The notes beneath the pieces are model-generated. The model was not told where the DNA came from and searched no databases. It saw only the letters and a program-made list of their open reading frames with translations. 64,000 nucleotides of DNA from Frigoribacterium sp. Leaf263. Lineage in GTDB: Bacteria > Actinomycetota > Actinomycetes > Actinomycetales > Microbacteriaceae. The position numbers and the translations under genes were made by a program. Position 1 is the first letter of the stretch, and the number at the start of each line of letters is the position of its first letter. The DNA is taken from positions 763-64,762 of the forward strand of contig NZ_LMMO01000003.1 of NCBI RefSeq assembly GCF_001422285.1, in the 5' to 3' direction. Positions 1 through 7,644 of this stretch are shown here, piece by piece.

Positions 1-109
1 GCACATCAGCCCCGATGCCGCCGCGCTGCTGAACCAGACCTTCAACACCGACGCCGTCCAGGACGAGATGCTCGTCGGCGTCGCGAAGATCACCGTCGCC
101 ACGGAGTAA
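1..109 (+). CDS. C-terminal end of an unidentified protein
   Basis: The window opens inside this gene. Reading from base 2, the last 35 codons run to a TAA stop at 107-109 and end in VGVAKITVATE. The codons are strongly GC3-biased, as in the neighbouring genes. The short tail has beta-strand-like alternation, which would fit a secreted or surface protein, but no family can be recognised from 35 residues. Two tandem hairpins follow it directly and presumably end its transcript. Confidence 0.7.
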   Translation, partial: HISPDAAALLNQTFNTDAVQDEMLVGVAKITVATE

Positions 110-137
110 CCCTCCCGGGCGGATCCGTGACGACGAG

Positions 138-165
138 CCGGCTCCGCCCTGACGGGCGGAGCCGG
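138..165 (+). terminator. Perfect hairpin after the first gene
   Basis: A 12-bp perfect stem (CCGGCTCCGCCC at 138-149 pairing with 154-165) closes a TGAC loop 29 nt after the stop codon. There is no T-tract after it, which is common in high-GC actinobacteria. Confidence 0.75.
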
Positions 166-177
166 TGATCCCGGTGG

Positions 178-208
178 GCCCCCTCTCGCACTCTGTGCGG
201 GAGGGGGC
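178..208 (+). terminator. Second tandem hairpin
   Basis: A stem of about 14 bp (from GCCCCCTC at 178 to GAGGGGGC ending at 208) with a short CTCT loop is followed by TTCTCCC. It is a backup terminator directly behind the first hairpin. Confidence 0.75.
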
Positions 209-373
209 TTCTCCCGTTGAGAGGGGCGGTGCTCGGGGACGGCGGCTCCCCAGACGCCGAGGTCGGAGCGACTAGCACGAAGCGCAGGTGCCGCCGGCGT
301 CGCGAGGTCACCTGTCGCCGGAGGTGGACGTCCCCGGCCCTGTCGTTCAGATGAGAGCTTCGTCGCGCTGCGA

Positions 374-402
374 TGGACAGCGACACGCCCGGGCTGTACT
401 GT
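374..402 (+). promoter_or_regulatory. Promoter of the 44-aa ORF/rtcB unit
   Basis: The -35 TGGACA (374-379) and -10 TACTGT (397-402) are separated by exactly 17 nt, close to the sigma-70/SigA consensus. Transcription would start near 409, at the edge of the palindrome at 411-427. Confidence 0.6.
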
Positions 403-410
403 CTCGTCTC

Positions 411-427
411 GTGCCGACAGTCGGCAC
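411..427. promoter_or_regulatory. Perfect 17-bp palindromic operator
   Basis: GTGCCGAC-A-GTCGGCAC is a perfect 8-1-8 inverted repeat directly downstream of the -10 element and around the inferred transcription start. A repressor bound here would block the promoter. The protein that binds it is unknown. Confidence 0.6.
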
Positions 428-473
428 GTTCGTCGCCTCGTCGACGTCGAGCACCCCGAGAGAGGACTCCACC

Positions 474-608
474 GTGTCGAATCGCACCCTGACCGACATC
501 CGTGCACCGCGCCTCCTCGGGGGCACCGGTCCGAGCCGCTATCTCGCGCAGCACGCACTGCCCGAGCAGCAGCAGATCACCGTGCTCGAACTCGACACCC
601 TCTCGTAG
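474..608 (+). CDS. 44-aa hypothetical small protein upstream of rtcB
   Basis: A GTG start at 474 follows GAGAGGACTCCACC, a usable ribosome-binding site, and the frame runs to TAG at 606-608. About 85% of third codon positions are G or C, matching real genes here. The peptide is not obviously membrane-bound or secreted: it begins with a basic, Leu/Gly-rich half (NRTLTDIRAPRLLGG) and ends with a Gln-rich stretch (PEQQQITVLELDTLS). It lies on the same inferred transcript as rtcB, separated from it by a hairpin. No family is recognised. It may be a partner of RtcB or a translated leader that tunes rtcB expression. Confidence 0.5.
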   Translation: MSNRTLTDIRAPRLLGGTGPSRYLAQHALPEQQQITVLELDTLS

Positions 609-626
609 GCCGCCCGCGTCATCCGA

Positions 627-653
627 CGCCCCGCGCCCACGAGGGCCGGGGCG
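627..653 (+). terminator. Hairpin between the 44-aa ORF and rtcB
   Basis: CGCCCCG...GCCC pairs with GGGC-CGGGGCG around an ACGA loop, with one bulged C. It could attenuate read-through into rtcB or act as a processing site. Confidence 0.4.
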
Positions 654-743
654 CATCTCTCGCATCCACCGACACTGCAGGGTCGGCGTGCGTCCGTCCG
701 CCCCGGACGACGACACCCCACCCCACAGAGGACCGAGAGGACC

Positions 744-1910
744 ATGGAGAAGATCACTGCCCGGCTGTTCAGCTGGGCGAGCCTGCTCGAGGACAAGACC
801 GAGCAGCAGGCCAGGACGACGTCGACGATGCCGTTCATCTACCCGCACCTCGCACTGATGCCCGATGCCCACCTGGGCCTCGGCGCGACCGTCGGGTCGG
901 TGATCCCGACACTCGGCGCCGTCATGCCGGCCGCCGTCGGCGTCGACATCGGCTGCGGCATGATCGCCGTGCGCACGCAGTTCACGGCGGACGACCTGCC
1001 GTCCGACCGCAGGCCCCTGCGTGAGCAGATCGAGCGGGCGGTGCCGACCTCGGCCGGCGCCTACAACCGCAAGGTCGTCGCGACCGCCGAGCCACGCGTC
1101 GCGGAGCTCGAGGCGCTGGCCGCCGAGTCCGGCTTCGACCCGGCGTCGTACGCCCGCAACTGGCAGCTGCAGCTCGGCACGCTGGGCAGCGGCAACCACT
1201 TCATCGAGGTCAGCCTCGACGAGACGGATGCGGTGTGGCTGTTCCTGCACTCGGGCAGCCGGGGCGTCGGCAACAGGATCGCGCAGGCGCACATCAGGAT
1301 CGCCCAGGCGGCCATGAAGCGCTGGTGGATCACGCTGCCCGACCCCGACCTCGCCTACCTGGTCGAGGGCACCGCGGAGTTCGACCGGTACATCGCCGAG
1401 CTCGGCTGGGCTCAGCGCTTCGCCCTGCTGAACCGCGAGGAGATGATGGACCGGGTCGTGCGCCAGTTCACCGACTGGGTCGGCTCGCCGGTGGAGGAGC
1501 AGGAGCGGATCAACTGCCACCACAACTTCACGCAGCGGGAGCGGCACTTCGGCAAGGACGTGTGGCTCAGCCGCAAGGGCGCCATCTCGGCGCGAGCGGG
1601 GCAGGCCGGGCTGATCCCCGGCAGCATGGGCACCGCCTCCTACGTCGTCGAGGGCAAGGGTCATCCCGTCGCCCTCGAGTCGTCACCGCACGGCGCCGGG
1701 CGGGCGTACTCGCGGAGCGCCGCACGCCGGAAGTTCACGCACGACGAGCTCCGCACCGCGATGGAGGGCATCGAGTACCGCGACACCGACGCGTTCCTCG
1801 ATGAGATCCCCGCGGCGTACAAGCCCATCGACCAGGTCATGGCCGACGCGGCCGAGCTCGTGACGATCCGGCACACGCTGCGCCAGATCGTCAACGTCAA
1901 GGGCGACTAG
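744..1910 (+). CDS. rtcB: RNA-splicing ligase RtcB
   Basis: RtcB joins RNA 2',3'-cyclic phosphate (or 3'-phosphate) ends to 5'-OH ends with GTP and Mn2+, in RNA repair and tRNA or mRNA healing in the cytoplasm. The 388-aa product has the family signatures in order: PDAHLG near residue 40, VDIGCG with the metal-binding Cys at about 71, GNHFIE near 150, HSGSRGVG near 170, and NCHHNF near 258 ahead of SRKGA. Its length is close to the 408 aa of the E. coli enzyme. The ATG at 744 follows GAGAGGACC. It appears to be co-transcribed with the 44-aa ORF upstream under an operator-bearing promoter, rather than with an RtcR-type sigma-54 activator as in enterobacteria. Confidence 0.95.
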   Translation: MEKITARLFSWASLLEDKTEQQARTTSTMPFIYPHLALMPDAHLGLGATVGSVIPTLGAVMPAAVGVDIGCGMIAVRTQFTADDLPSDRRPLREQIERAVPTSAGAYNRKVVATAEPRVAELEALAAESGFDPASYARNWQLQLGTLGSGNHFIEVSLDETDAVWLFLHSGSRGVGNRIAQAHIRIAQAAMKRWWITLPDPDLAYLVEGTAEFDRYIAELGWAQRFALLNREEMMDRVVRQFTDWVGSPVEEQERINCHHNFTQRERHFGKDVWLSRKGAISARAGQAGLIPGSMGTASYVVEGKGHPVALESSPHGAGRAYSRSAARRKFTHDELRTAMEGIEYRDTDAFLDEIPAAYKPIDQVMADAAELVTIRHTLRQIVNVKGD

Positions 1911-2089
1911 CCGGGCGCGCAGGAGGTGCGGGTCATCTCGGACGAGGATTCTTCCGGCTGGGAGACCGAGATGATCCGACACCTGCGAACCGGGGTCGGC
2001 CCCGCAGGAGGTCGCGCGGTCTCCGTCGTGCGAGGGATATTCCCCGTGCGGTGAGCGACGATCCAGGGCCCGGTGCCAGGGTGAGGGGC

Positions 2090-2797
2090 ATGCGTGTTCG
2101 TCTGAGCCCCCTCGTCGCCACCGCGTCAGCCGCCCTCCTGGTCGTCGGTCTCGCCGGCTGCACCTCCGAGGGCGCGGCGCCGCCCACCGAGACCGTCACG
2201 GCGACGGAGACCGTGACACCGACACCGACACCGGCGCCCACGGCATCCGGAACCCCAGCCCCGGCGCCCGCGCCCAGCGCCCCGGTGACGTCGACGCCCG
2301 GCCCTGACGGGGCCTCCGGAGGCGGGGGAGACCTCGGCGACGGGGCGGCAGGCTCCGTGGGCGACCGCTGCACCGTCGACGAGCTGCAGGGCGGCATCGA
2401 CGACGGAGGCGGTGGTGCCGCCGGCAGCGTCGGCGTCGCACTCATCCTCACGAACGTCGGCGACCGCACCTGCGAGCTGCAGGGATGGCCCGGCGTCTCG
2501 TTCGTCGGCGGCGGCGACGGCACCCAGCTCGGAGCCTCCGCGACACTGGACCGCTCCACGGCGCATCCGACCGTAGAGATCGCCCCCGGCGGCTACGCCC
2601 AGGCCATCCTGACGATGGTGCAGGCGGGGAACTACGACGACGCCGAGTGCGAGCCCCAGCAGAGCGAGGGATTCCGCGTCTACCCGCCCGGATCGACGGC
2701 GTCGCTGTACATCGAGGCCGGGGGACGGCTCTTCACGGCCTGCACCTCCCCTGACGTGCAGCAGCTCTCGGTCGGGGCGATCGAGCCCGGCCCCTGA
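2090..2797 (+). CDS. Lipoprotein with DUF4232 domain
   Basis: The 235-aa product starts with a lipoprotein signal peptide whose lipobox, VVGLAGC, places the lipidated Cys at residue 24. The ATG at 2090 after GTGAGGGG was preferred to a GTG at 2051 because it gives a standard n-region. A Pro/Thr/Ala-rich linker (about 27-95) leads to a DUF4232 domain, a beta-sandwich common in actinobacterial surface lipoproteins, recognised by CTVDELQ, LTNVGDRTCELQGWPG, the APGGYAQA region and Cys residues near the C-terminus. The function of the family is unknown. The next gene also encodes a lipoprotein in the same direction, 42 nt away. Confidence 0.85.
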   Translation: MRVRLSPLVATASAALLVVGLAGCTSEGAAPPTETVTATETVTPTPTPAPTASGTPAPAPAPSAPVTSTPGPDGASGGGGDLGDGAAGSVGDRCTVDELQGGIDDGGGGAAGSVGVALILTNVGDRTCELQGWPGVSFVGGGDGTQLGASATLDRSTAHPTVEIAPGGYAQAILTMVQAGNYDDAECEPQQSEGFRVYPPGSTASLYIEAGGRLFTACTSPDVQQLSVGAIEPGP

Positions 2798-2839
2798 CCG
2801 CCGTCCGGCCCGATCCGAGCACCATCGAGAGGAACCCCC

Positions 2840-3403
2840 ATGCCCGCCAGATCGCGATCCCGGGTCCTCGCCGTGCTCGTCATCGGTGTCGTCGTGGCGG
2901 GCGCGGCCTCCGGGTGCACGGGCGTGCCCGGAGACGCCGACGGGCACTCGACCGGCGCCGGTCCCTCCGTCGCCGCGTCGCCGACGGCGGAATCGGAGAC
3001 CCCCTCAGGAGGCGCGGAGGCCGGCTCGGACGCGCTGCCCCTCCCTCGCGACGAGATACCCGACTGGGCGGCGACGGCCCTCCCTCCGCAGGGCGGGGCG
3101 CCTCGCGTGATCGCTCAGAGCGGAGGGCTCGGCCCCAGCACGTCGACTCGGCTCACCGTGTCCGCGCCGGAGGCGCCCGCGGGTCGATACGCCGTCGACG
3201 TGGCGTGCCTCGGCGCCGGGACCGTCACCGTCCACCTGACGGAGCCCGAGGACGCCGCCTCTCCGGACGCCCCCGACGCGACCTGCTCCGATGAGACGAT
3301 CAGCTTCGAGTACGACAGCAGCCCCGATGCGCCTCGCCTCAGCCTCGGCCTCGTCGGCGATCCGACCGTCTACGCCGTGGCCGTCGCGCCCGTGACGGAC
3401 TGA
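2840..3403 (+). CDS. Hypothetical lipoprotein
   Basis: A 187-aa product with a clear lipoprotein signal (GAASGC, lipidated Cys26) and an ATG preceded by GAGAGGAACCCCC. Residues 30-70 are a Ser/Thr/Ala-rich spacer. The C-terminal half contains the strand-rich segments YAVDVACLGAGTVTV and LSLGLVGDPTVYAVAVAP with two Cys that could form a disulfide. This suggests a small beta-sandwich on the outer face of the membrane. The family is not recognised. It probably shares a transcript with the DUF4232 lipoprotein upstream. Confidence 0.8.
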   Translation: MPARSRSRVLAVLVIGVVVAGAASGCTGVPGDADGHSTGAGPSVAASPTAESETPSGGAEAGSDALPLPRDEIPDWAATALPPQGGAPRVIAQSGGLGPSTSTRLTVSAPEAPAGRYAVDVACLGAGTVTVHLTEPEDAASPDAPDATCSDETISFEYDSSPDAPRLSLGLVGDPTVYAVAVAPVTD

Positions 3404-3904
3404 TCGGTCGCCCCCGGGTCCGGCCGGGCCGCACGCCGATGGGCGGCGCACCGCCGCGCGGCGTAGCGTCCACTGCTGTCGCCCGATGCACCTAGCGCTT
3501 CGGACTCACCGCACGGTCGGCCCGACACCGTGCGACGCGGCAGGCGTCCCCCGTGGCCCGAACCACGGGGGACGCCACCCCCTGTACCCCTCGCATTGCC
3601 AGCTAGGCGACACCTGTCGCGCGTAGTTTGGGAGCGTCGATCGGGGATTCGGGTCCTCGGTCGACGGGCGGGGCCACCACGTCGGGTACGTGATGCCGGC
3701 CCCGCCGCCTCTGTCCTCAGGGTCTGCGCGATGTGGCGTGTCGCGCTCCCTCGGGCTGTTCAGGCGTCAGCCGTTCCCGCACTCCCTTGAGGTCTCGAAC
3801 TCGCCCTCGAGGGGACCGCGGGGTGATCGTCCGGCCGTGACGATCCGCGTCCGGACTTCCCGTCGTGTCGGGAGTCGGCGTCTTCGGCTGGGTCTGGCCT
3901 TCCG
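3404..3904. other. 500-bp gene-free, hairpin-rich intergenic region
   Basis: No ORF here shows consistent codon bias. The region holds several inverted repeats: CGCACGGT...ACCGTGCG (3510-3533), a 14-bp stem at 3543-3576, GGCGGGGCC...GGCCCCGCC (3667-3706) with a nested CACGT...ACGTG, and GACTTCCCG...CGGGAGTC (about 3853-3875), which could terminate the minus-strand gene at 3905. A structured non-coding transcript is possible but not shown. Confidence 0.4.
3543..3576 (+). terminator. 14-bp perfect hairpin
   Basis: GGCGTCCCCCGTGG (3543-3556) pairs perfectly with 3563-3576 around a CCCGAA loop, about 140 nt after the lipoprotein gene. The likely role is transcription termination. Confidence 0.6.
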
Positions 3905-4312
3905 CTAGTCGGGGCGTCCGTTCTGCGGTTCGTCCGTCGGGACGAGCACGTCGCCCACCACGACCTCGGTGTTGCAGTCGAAGGGGCCGGCGGTGGCGGG
4001 TCGCGAGATCTGCCACCAGCGCCGGTCGAAGCGGTCGCAGACGGCGCTGGTGGCGTCGCCGGCGACGGCGACGTACTCGAGCGTGCCGCCCGGAGTCTCG
4101 CGGACGACTCCGGCAGCACCTTCCCTCTCGCCTCGATCGACGATGGACGCGGCCGTCGGTGCAGGCGTCGGAAGCGCGTCAGTCGCGCTCTGCGGAGTGG
4201 CCGAAGCCGAGGGGGTGGTGGGCGGGGGCGCCGAGTCGCTCGTGCACGAAGCGGATGCGAGCACCAGCGCCGCAGCGAATACAGGAGTCACCAGCCGGAA
4301 TCTGATCGTCAC
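3905..4312 (-). CDS. Small hypothetical lipoprotein
   Basis: A 135-aa product with a lipoprotein signal peptide (LVLASASC, Cys23) and a Ser/Thr/Pro-rich linker to about residue 55. A compact C-terminal domain follows with two further Cys (SAVCDRFDRRWW and GPFDCNTEVVVGD). The start is GTG at 4312, nine bases after the stop of the upstream membrane-protein gene on the same strand, so the two are probably one operon. Family and function are not recognised. Confidence 0.75.
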   Translation of the reverse strand: MTIRFRLVTPVFAAALVLASASCTSDSAPPPTTPSASATPQSATDALPTPAPTAASIVDRGEREGAAGVVRETPGGTLEYVAVAGDATSAVCDRFDRRWWQISRPATAGPFDCNTEVVVGDVLVPTDEPQNGRPD

Positions 4313-4321
4313 ACGATGAGA

Positions 4322-4786
4322 TTAGGTCACCAGCCCTGCCCACTCGTGCAATGTCTTCCGTCCTCTGAGCGCGTGCTCGGCGAGTTCCGGGGCGGCATCG
4401 CGGCCGGTGAAGAGCGGGGTGACCGGTGTCGAACGTTCTCGCCCACGAGAATCAGTCCACTTCACGGACGGCCAGGGCGTTATCGATGTGATGGAGGCGC
4501 GAGGCACGCTCCGTGACCACAGGTGGCCGTAGACGACCATCTCGTCGTGACGGAGGACGATCCGCACCCGGTGGTTGCGAATCGCCGCCACGACTCCGAT
4601 GACTGCTGCTGAGGCTCCCGTGACGGTCTGAGGCCAGCCCGGGGAGACCCAGGTGCCCTGCCAGATCGAGACCCCTCCGGCGACGATCAGGAACAGAGCC
4701 ACCCCGAGACCCATCCGTCTGGCGAGTCGCAGCGGCCGGATGACGATGTCCGAGCCTGGGTCCCGGCCCTCGGAGTCCATGCACAT
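4322..4786 (-). CDS. Two-helix membrane protein with PH-like domain
   Basis: A 154-aa protein with two predicted transmembrane helices near residues 20-60 (GLGVALFLIVAGGVSIW and VTGASAAVIGVVAAI). A bacterial PH-like cytoplasmic domain follows, with VRIVLRHDEMVVYGHLWSRSVPR and the SITPWPSVKW strand. ATG 4786 is chosen over an upstream TTG (4816) because GGGAG lies 7 nt before it. PH-like domains of this class sit on the inner membrane face and have no known enzymatic role. It is followed within 10 nt by the small lipoprotein gene at 3905-4312. Confidence 0.7.
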   Translation of the reverse strand: MCMDSEGRDPGSDIVIRPLRLARRMGLGVALFLIVAGGVSIWQGTWVSPGWPQTVTGASAAVIGVVAAIRNHRVRIVLRHDEMVVYGHLWSRSVPRASITSITPWPSVKWTDSRGRERSTPVTPLFTGRDAAPELAEHALRGRKTLHEWAGLVT

Positions 4787-4941
4787 CAGAGAACTCCCGC
4801 ATGAGGCGCATGTCAAACGGTGAACAGGGTCGACATCGTCAACGGCACCATCAGTCCGAGCATCGTCCGCTCGATCACGACACTGGATCGGTGTCGTCGG
4901 GCGAGTGCCTGCACGACCGTGCGCTTCCGGGTGCCGGGTGC

Positions 4942-4947
4942 TAGCTT
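4942..4947 (+). promoter_or_regulatory. -10 element, leaderless promoter of the START-like gene
   Basis: TAGCTT ends 6 nt before the ATG at 4954 and no ribosome-binding site lies between, consistent with a leaderless mRNA. Confidence 0.5.
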
Positions 4948-4953
4948 CCCGCC

Positions 4954-5367
4954 ATGACCTGGCCCGCCGTGCACATCTCGCGACCCTTCGACCATGACGT
5001 CGAGACGGTGTCCGGGGTCGCCGGGCATCCGGAGGATCTCCCCCTCTGGGCGGCCGGTCTCAGCGCCGGCATCCGAGAGGAGGACGGGCGATGGTTCACG
5101 GACTCGCCCATGGGCGTCGTCGAGGTGGCCTTCACCGGCCCGGTCGCGTCGGGGATCCTCGATCACGACGTGACCCTGCCGGATGGGACGGTCGTGCGGA
5201 ACGCCTTCCGGGTCGTCGCCAACGATGGCGGCAGTGAGGCGATCTTCACCCTGTTCCGCCGCGACGGCATGTCCGAGGCCGAGTTCCAGGCCGACGCCGA
5301 CGCCGTCCGCGGCGACCTCGACAGGCTGGCGCTGCTGCTCGAGAAGCGCTTCCCGTCCGCCCGGTAG
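4954..5367 (+). CDS. SRPBCC (START-like) family protein
   Basis: A 137-aa protein with the alternating pattern of the START/polyketide cyclase-like fold: an N-terminal strand (HISRPFDHDVETV), VEVAFTGPVASGILDHDVTLPDG, a VRNAFRVVANDGGSEAIFTLF strand pair and a long C-terminal helix (AEFQADADAVRGDLDRLALLLEKRF). Such proteins bind hydrophobic ligands or act as small enzymes. The substrate cannot be told from sequence. It is transcribed alone and faces the SulP gene tail to tail. Confidence 0.75.
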   Translation: MTWPAVHISRPFDHDVETVSGVAGHPEDLPLWAAGLSAGIREEDGRWFTDSPMGVVEVAFTGPVASGILDHDVTLPDGTVVRNAFRVVANDGGSEAIFTLFRRDGMSEAEFQADADAVRGDLDRLALLLEKRFPSAR

Positions 5368-5444
5368 GCGGTCCCGCCCCCGCCCCGTGTCGAGCGCGAT
5401 GCCGGACGGGTCCGCGGACCTCGTCAGGGACGAGGTGACCGGGC

Positions 5445-6968
5445 TCAGTGCCCGGCGCCGAGCTCGCCGGCGAGGCGGGCGTGCATCCCGCGGGAGGCCT
5501 CGTTCATGCCCTCGATGACGGCGTGTTTGCCGTGCCGGTCGTACCTGGTCGTGATCGCATCGAGCGCTGCCACGGTGGAGGCGTCCCAGATGTGCGAGCC
5601 GGAGAGGTCGATGACGACGTCCTCCGGGTCGTCGGCGTACTCGAACCGGGTGGTGAGGTCGTTGCTCGAGGCGAAGAACAGCGCGCCGGTGACCGTGTAG
5701 CGGGCTCGGCCGTCGCCCTCGTCGTTCGTCGCGAGCGTCCGCTCGACCGTCGCGAGGTGCGCCACCCGGTGGGCGAAGACGATCATCGCGGCCACGACGC
5801 CGAGCACGACGCCGATCGCGAGGTTGTGCGTGATCACGACCACGGCGACCGTGAGCGCCATGACGATCGTCTCGCCGAGCGGCATCCGCCGGAGTGTCGA
5901 CGGCCGGATGCTGTGCCAGTCGAAGGTGCCCACGGAGACCATGATCATGACCGCCACGAGGGCCGCCATGGGGATCATCGCCACGACGTCGCCCAGGCCG
6001 ACGACGAGGATCAGCAGGAAGACGCCCGCCATGAAGGTCGAGATGCGGGTGCGGGCGCCGGAGGCCTTGACGTTGATCATCGTCTGGCCGATCATCGCGC
6101 AGCCGCCCATCCCCCCGAAGAGGCCGGAGAGGATGTTCGCCCCGCCCTGGCCGAGGGTCTCGCGGGTCTTGCCGGAGCGGGTGTCGGTGATGTCGTCGAC
6201 GAGCTTGGCGGTCATGAGCGACTCGAGGATCCCGACGAGCGCCAGTGCGACGGCGTAGGGGGCGATGATCGTGAACGTCTCGAGGGTGAGCGGCACCGAC
6301 GGGAGGAGCAGCGACGGCAGGCTGTCGGGCAGCTCGCCCTGATCGCCGACGGTCGGGACGGCGATCGCAGCGGTCACGGTCGCCGCCGTGAGCAGCACGA
6401 TCGCCACCAGCGGTGCCGGGACGACCCTGGTCAGGCGCGGCGCGAACACCATGATGCCGATGCCGACCGCCACCATCGGGTAGACGATCCAGGGCACGTC
6501 GACGAGGTTCGGCAGCTGTGCCGTGAAGATGAGGATCGCGAGCGCGTTGACGAAGCCGACCATGACGCTGCGCGGGATGAAGCGCATGAGCTTCGCCACG
6601 CCGAGCAGGCCCAGCGCGACCTGGAGGACCCCGCCGAGGATGACCGTCGCGATGAAGTAGTCGACCCCGTGCTCGCGCGCGACCGGGGCGATGACGAGCG
6701 CGATCGCACCGGTCGCCGCGGTGATCATCGCCGGCCGGCCTCCGAGGAACGCGATCGACACCGCCATGACGAAGGAGGAGAACAGGCCGACCCGCGGATC
6801 GACGCCGGCGATGATCGAGAACGAGATCGCCTCGGGGATGAGGGCCAACGCGACGACCAGGCCGGCGAGCACCTCCCGGCTGAGGATCCTCGGGCTGCGC
6901 AGGGCGGTCAGCACCGAGGGCTCGGCGCGAGACCGGGCCGAGACGGGCGCTTCGGGGGAGATGGTCAT
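5445..6968 (-). CDS. SulP family inorganic anion transporter
   Basis: A 507-aa inner-membrane transporter of the SLC26/SulP family, which imports sulfate, bicarbonate or similar anions. The N-terminal domain has the family's helices (LAGLVVALALIPEAISFSII, GGRPAMITAATGAIALV, MIPMAALVAVMIM). A C-terminal STAS domain occupies about residues 420-500, with VVIDLSGSHIWDASTV as the strand and helix of the domain. ATG 6968 is preferred to a codon 24 residues upstream because AGGAG lies 5 nt before it. It is divergent from a MerR regulator with an operator-like dyad between them, so MerR control is likely. Confidence 0.92.
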   Translation of the reverse strand: MTISPEAPVSARSRAEPSVLTALRSPRILSREVLAGLVVALALIPEAISFSIIAGVDPRVGLFSSFVMAVSIAFLGGRPAMITAATGAIALVIAPVAREHGVDYFIATVILGGVLQVALGLLGVAKLMRFIPRSVMVGFVNALAILIFTAQLPNLVDVPWIVYPMVAVGIGIMVFAPRLTRVVPAPLVAIVLLTAATVTAAIAVPTVGDQGELPDSLPSLLLPSVPLTLETFTIIAPYAVALALVGILESLMTAKLVDDITDTRSGKTRETLGQGGANILSGLFGGMGGCAMIGQTMINVKASGARTRISTFMAGVFLLILVVGLGDVVAMIPMAALVAVMIMVSVGTFDWHSIRPSTLRRMPLGETIVMALTVAVVVITHNLAIGVVLGVVAAMIVFAHRVAHLATVERTLATNDEGDGRARYTVTGALFFASSNDLTTRFEYADDPEDVVIDLSGSHIWDASTVAALDAITTRYDRHGKHAVIEGMNEASRGMHARLAGELGAGH

Positions 6969-7133
6969 GGGGGCTCCTGACGGAGACGGGGCTCTCATCG
7001 TGGGAGCCGATCGGATGATGTCGGGGGTCGGGCGCGTCATCGCGCACGTCGCCTGCTCGACCGCACCGGAGAGCGCGGGAGAATGGCGGAGGAGGTCACG
7101 TCGACCGGCTGTCCAGCCGGTGACCAGAACTCT

Positions 7134-7149
7134 ACCCTAACGTAAGGGT
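7134..7149. promoter_or_regulatory. MerR-type operator candidate
   Basis: ACCCT-AACGTA-AGGGT is an inverted repeat with a 6-bp spacer, lying between the divergent sulP and merR genes. The layout is what MerR proteins bind in autoregulated divergent promoters. Confidence 0.5.
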
Positions 7150-7171
7150 CGATTTGGAAAGGCGGTGTCCG

Positions 7172-7555
7172 ATGGTCTCCGGGCGCAGCATGATGCACAT
7201 CGGCGAACTCGCCGAGCGGTCCGGGATGTCGCTGCGGAGTCTGCGGCACTACGACGAGATCGGCCTCGTGTCCGCCTCCGGCCGGACCGAGGGCGGGTTC
7301 CGCCTCTACACCGAGACCGACTACGACCGGCTCATCCTGATCCGGCGGATGAAGCCTCTCGGCTTCAGTCTCGACGAGATGGCCGACCTCCTGCGCATCA
7401 TCGACGCACTCGAGGAGGACCCCGACGGCACCGATCGATCGGAGCTGCGGGCCGGACTGACCGGCTTCATCGAGCAGGCGGTCGAGCGGCGGGAGAAGCT
7501 GCGCCGTCAGCTCGACATGGCCGACGAATTCGTGGAGCTCCTCCGCACCCGCTGA
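7172..7555 (+). CDS. MerR family transcriptional regulator
   Basis: A 127-aa regulator with the MerR winged-helix at residues 7-75 (IGELAERSGMSLRSLRHYDE, then GLVSASGRTEGGFRLYTETD) and a long C-terminal dimerisation helix (EQAVERREKLRRQLDMADEFVELL). There is no Cys cluster or large C-terminal domain, so it is not a metal sensor of the MerR or CueR type. ATG 7172 after AAAGGCGG was chosen over TTG 7154; ATG 7190 is also possible. It probably controls itself and the adjacent SulP transporter. Confidence 0.88.
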   Translation: MVSGRSMMHIGELAERSGMSLRSLRHYDEIGLVSASGRTEGGFRLYTETDYDRLILIRRMKPLGFSLDEMADLLRIIDALEEDPDGTDRSELRAGLTGFIEQAVERREKLRRQLDMADEFVELLRTR

Positions 7556-7644
7556 CGCTCGGCCGGGCGTCACCTGGTCGTGGCGGCGGATGTCCTGCGA
7601 GCACGGTCTAGGTTGGGCCCGGGGCACCCACGGAAGGAACCGCC

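Larger units (their letters stand above)
209..473. other. Gene-free control region upstream of the rtcB unit
   Basis: No convincing ORF is present. The last 100 bases hold the promoter (374-402) and palindromic operator (411-427) annotated separately. The first half, 209-370, shows nothing recognisable. Confidence 0.5.

Noticed and set aside
1926-2052. 41-codon ORF starting GTG after AGGAGG, following rtcB
   Set aside because: The Shine-Dalgarno sequence overlaps the start codon, the third-position bias is weak, and no independent support was seen.
3530-3908. Several 70-90 codon plus-strand ORFs in the intergenic region
   Set aside because: Arg/Pro-rich translations, no ribosome-binding site and overlapping hairpins; coding is unlikely.
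5448-6980. Long plus-strand ORF (510 codons) opposite sulP
   Set aside because: Its translation is an Arg/Asp/His-rich low-complexity product typical of the antisense of a high-GC gene; the SulP frame is clearly real.
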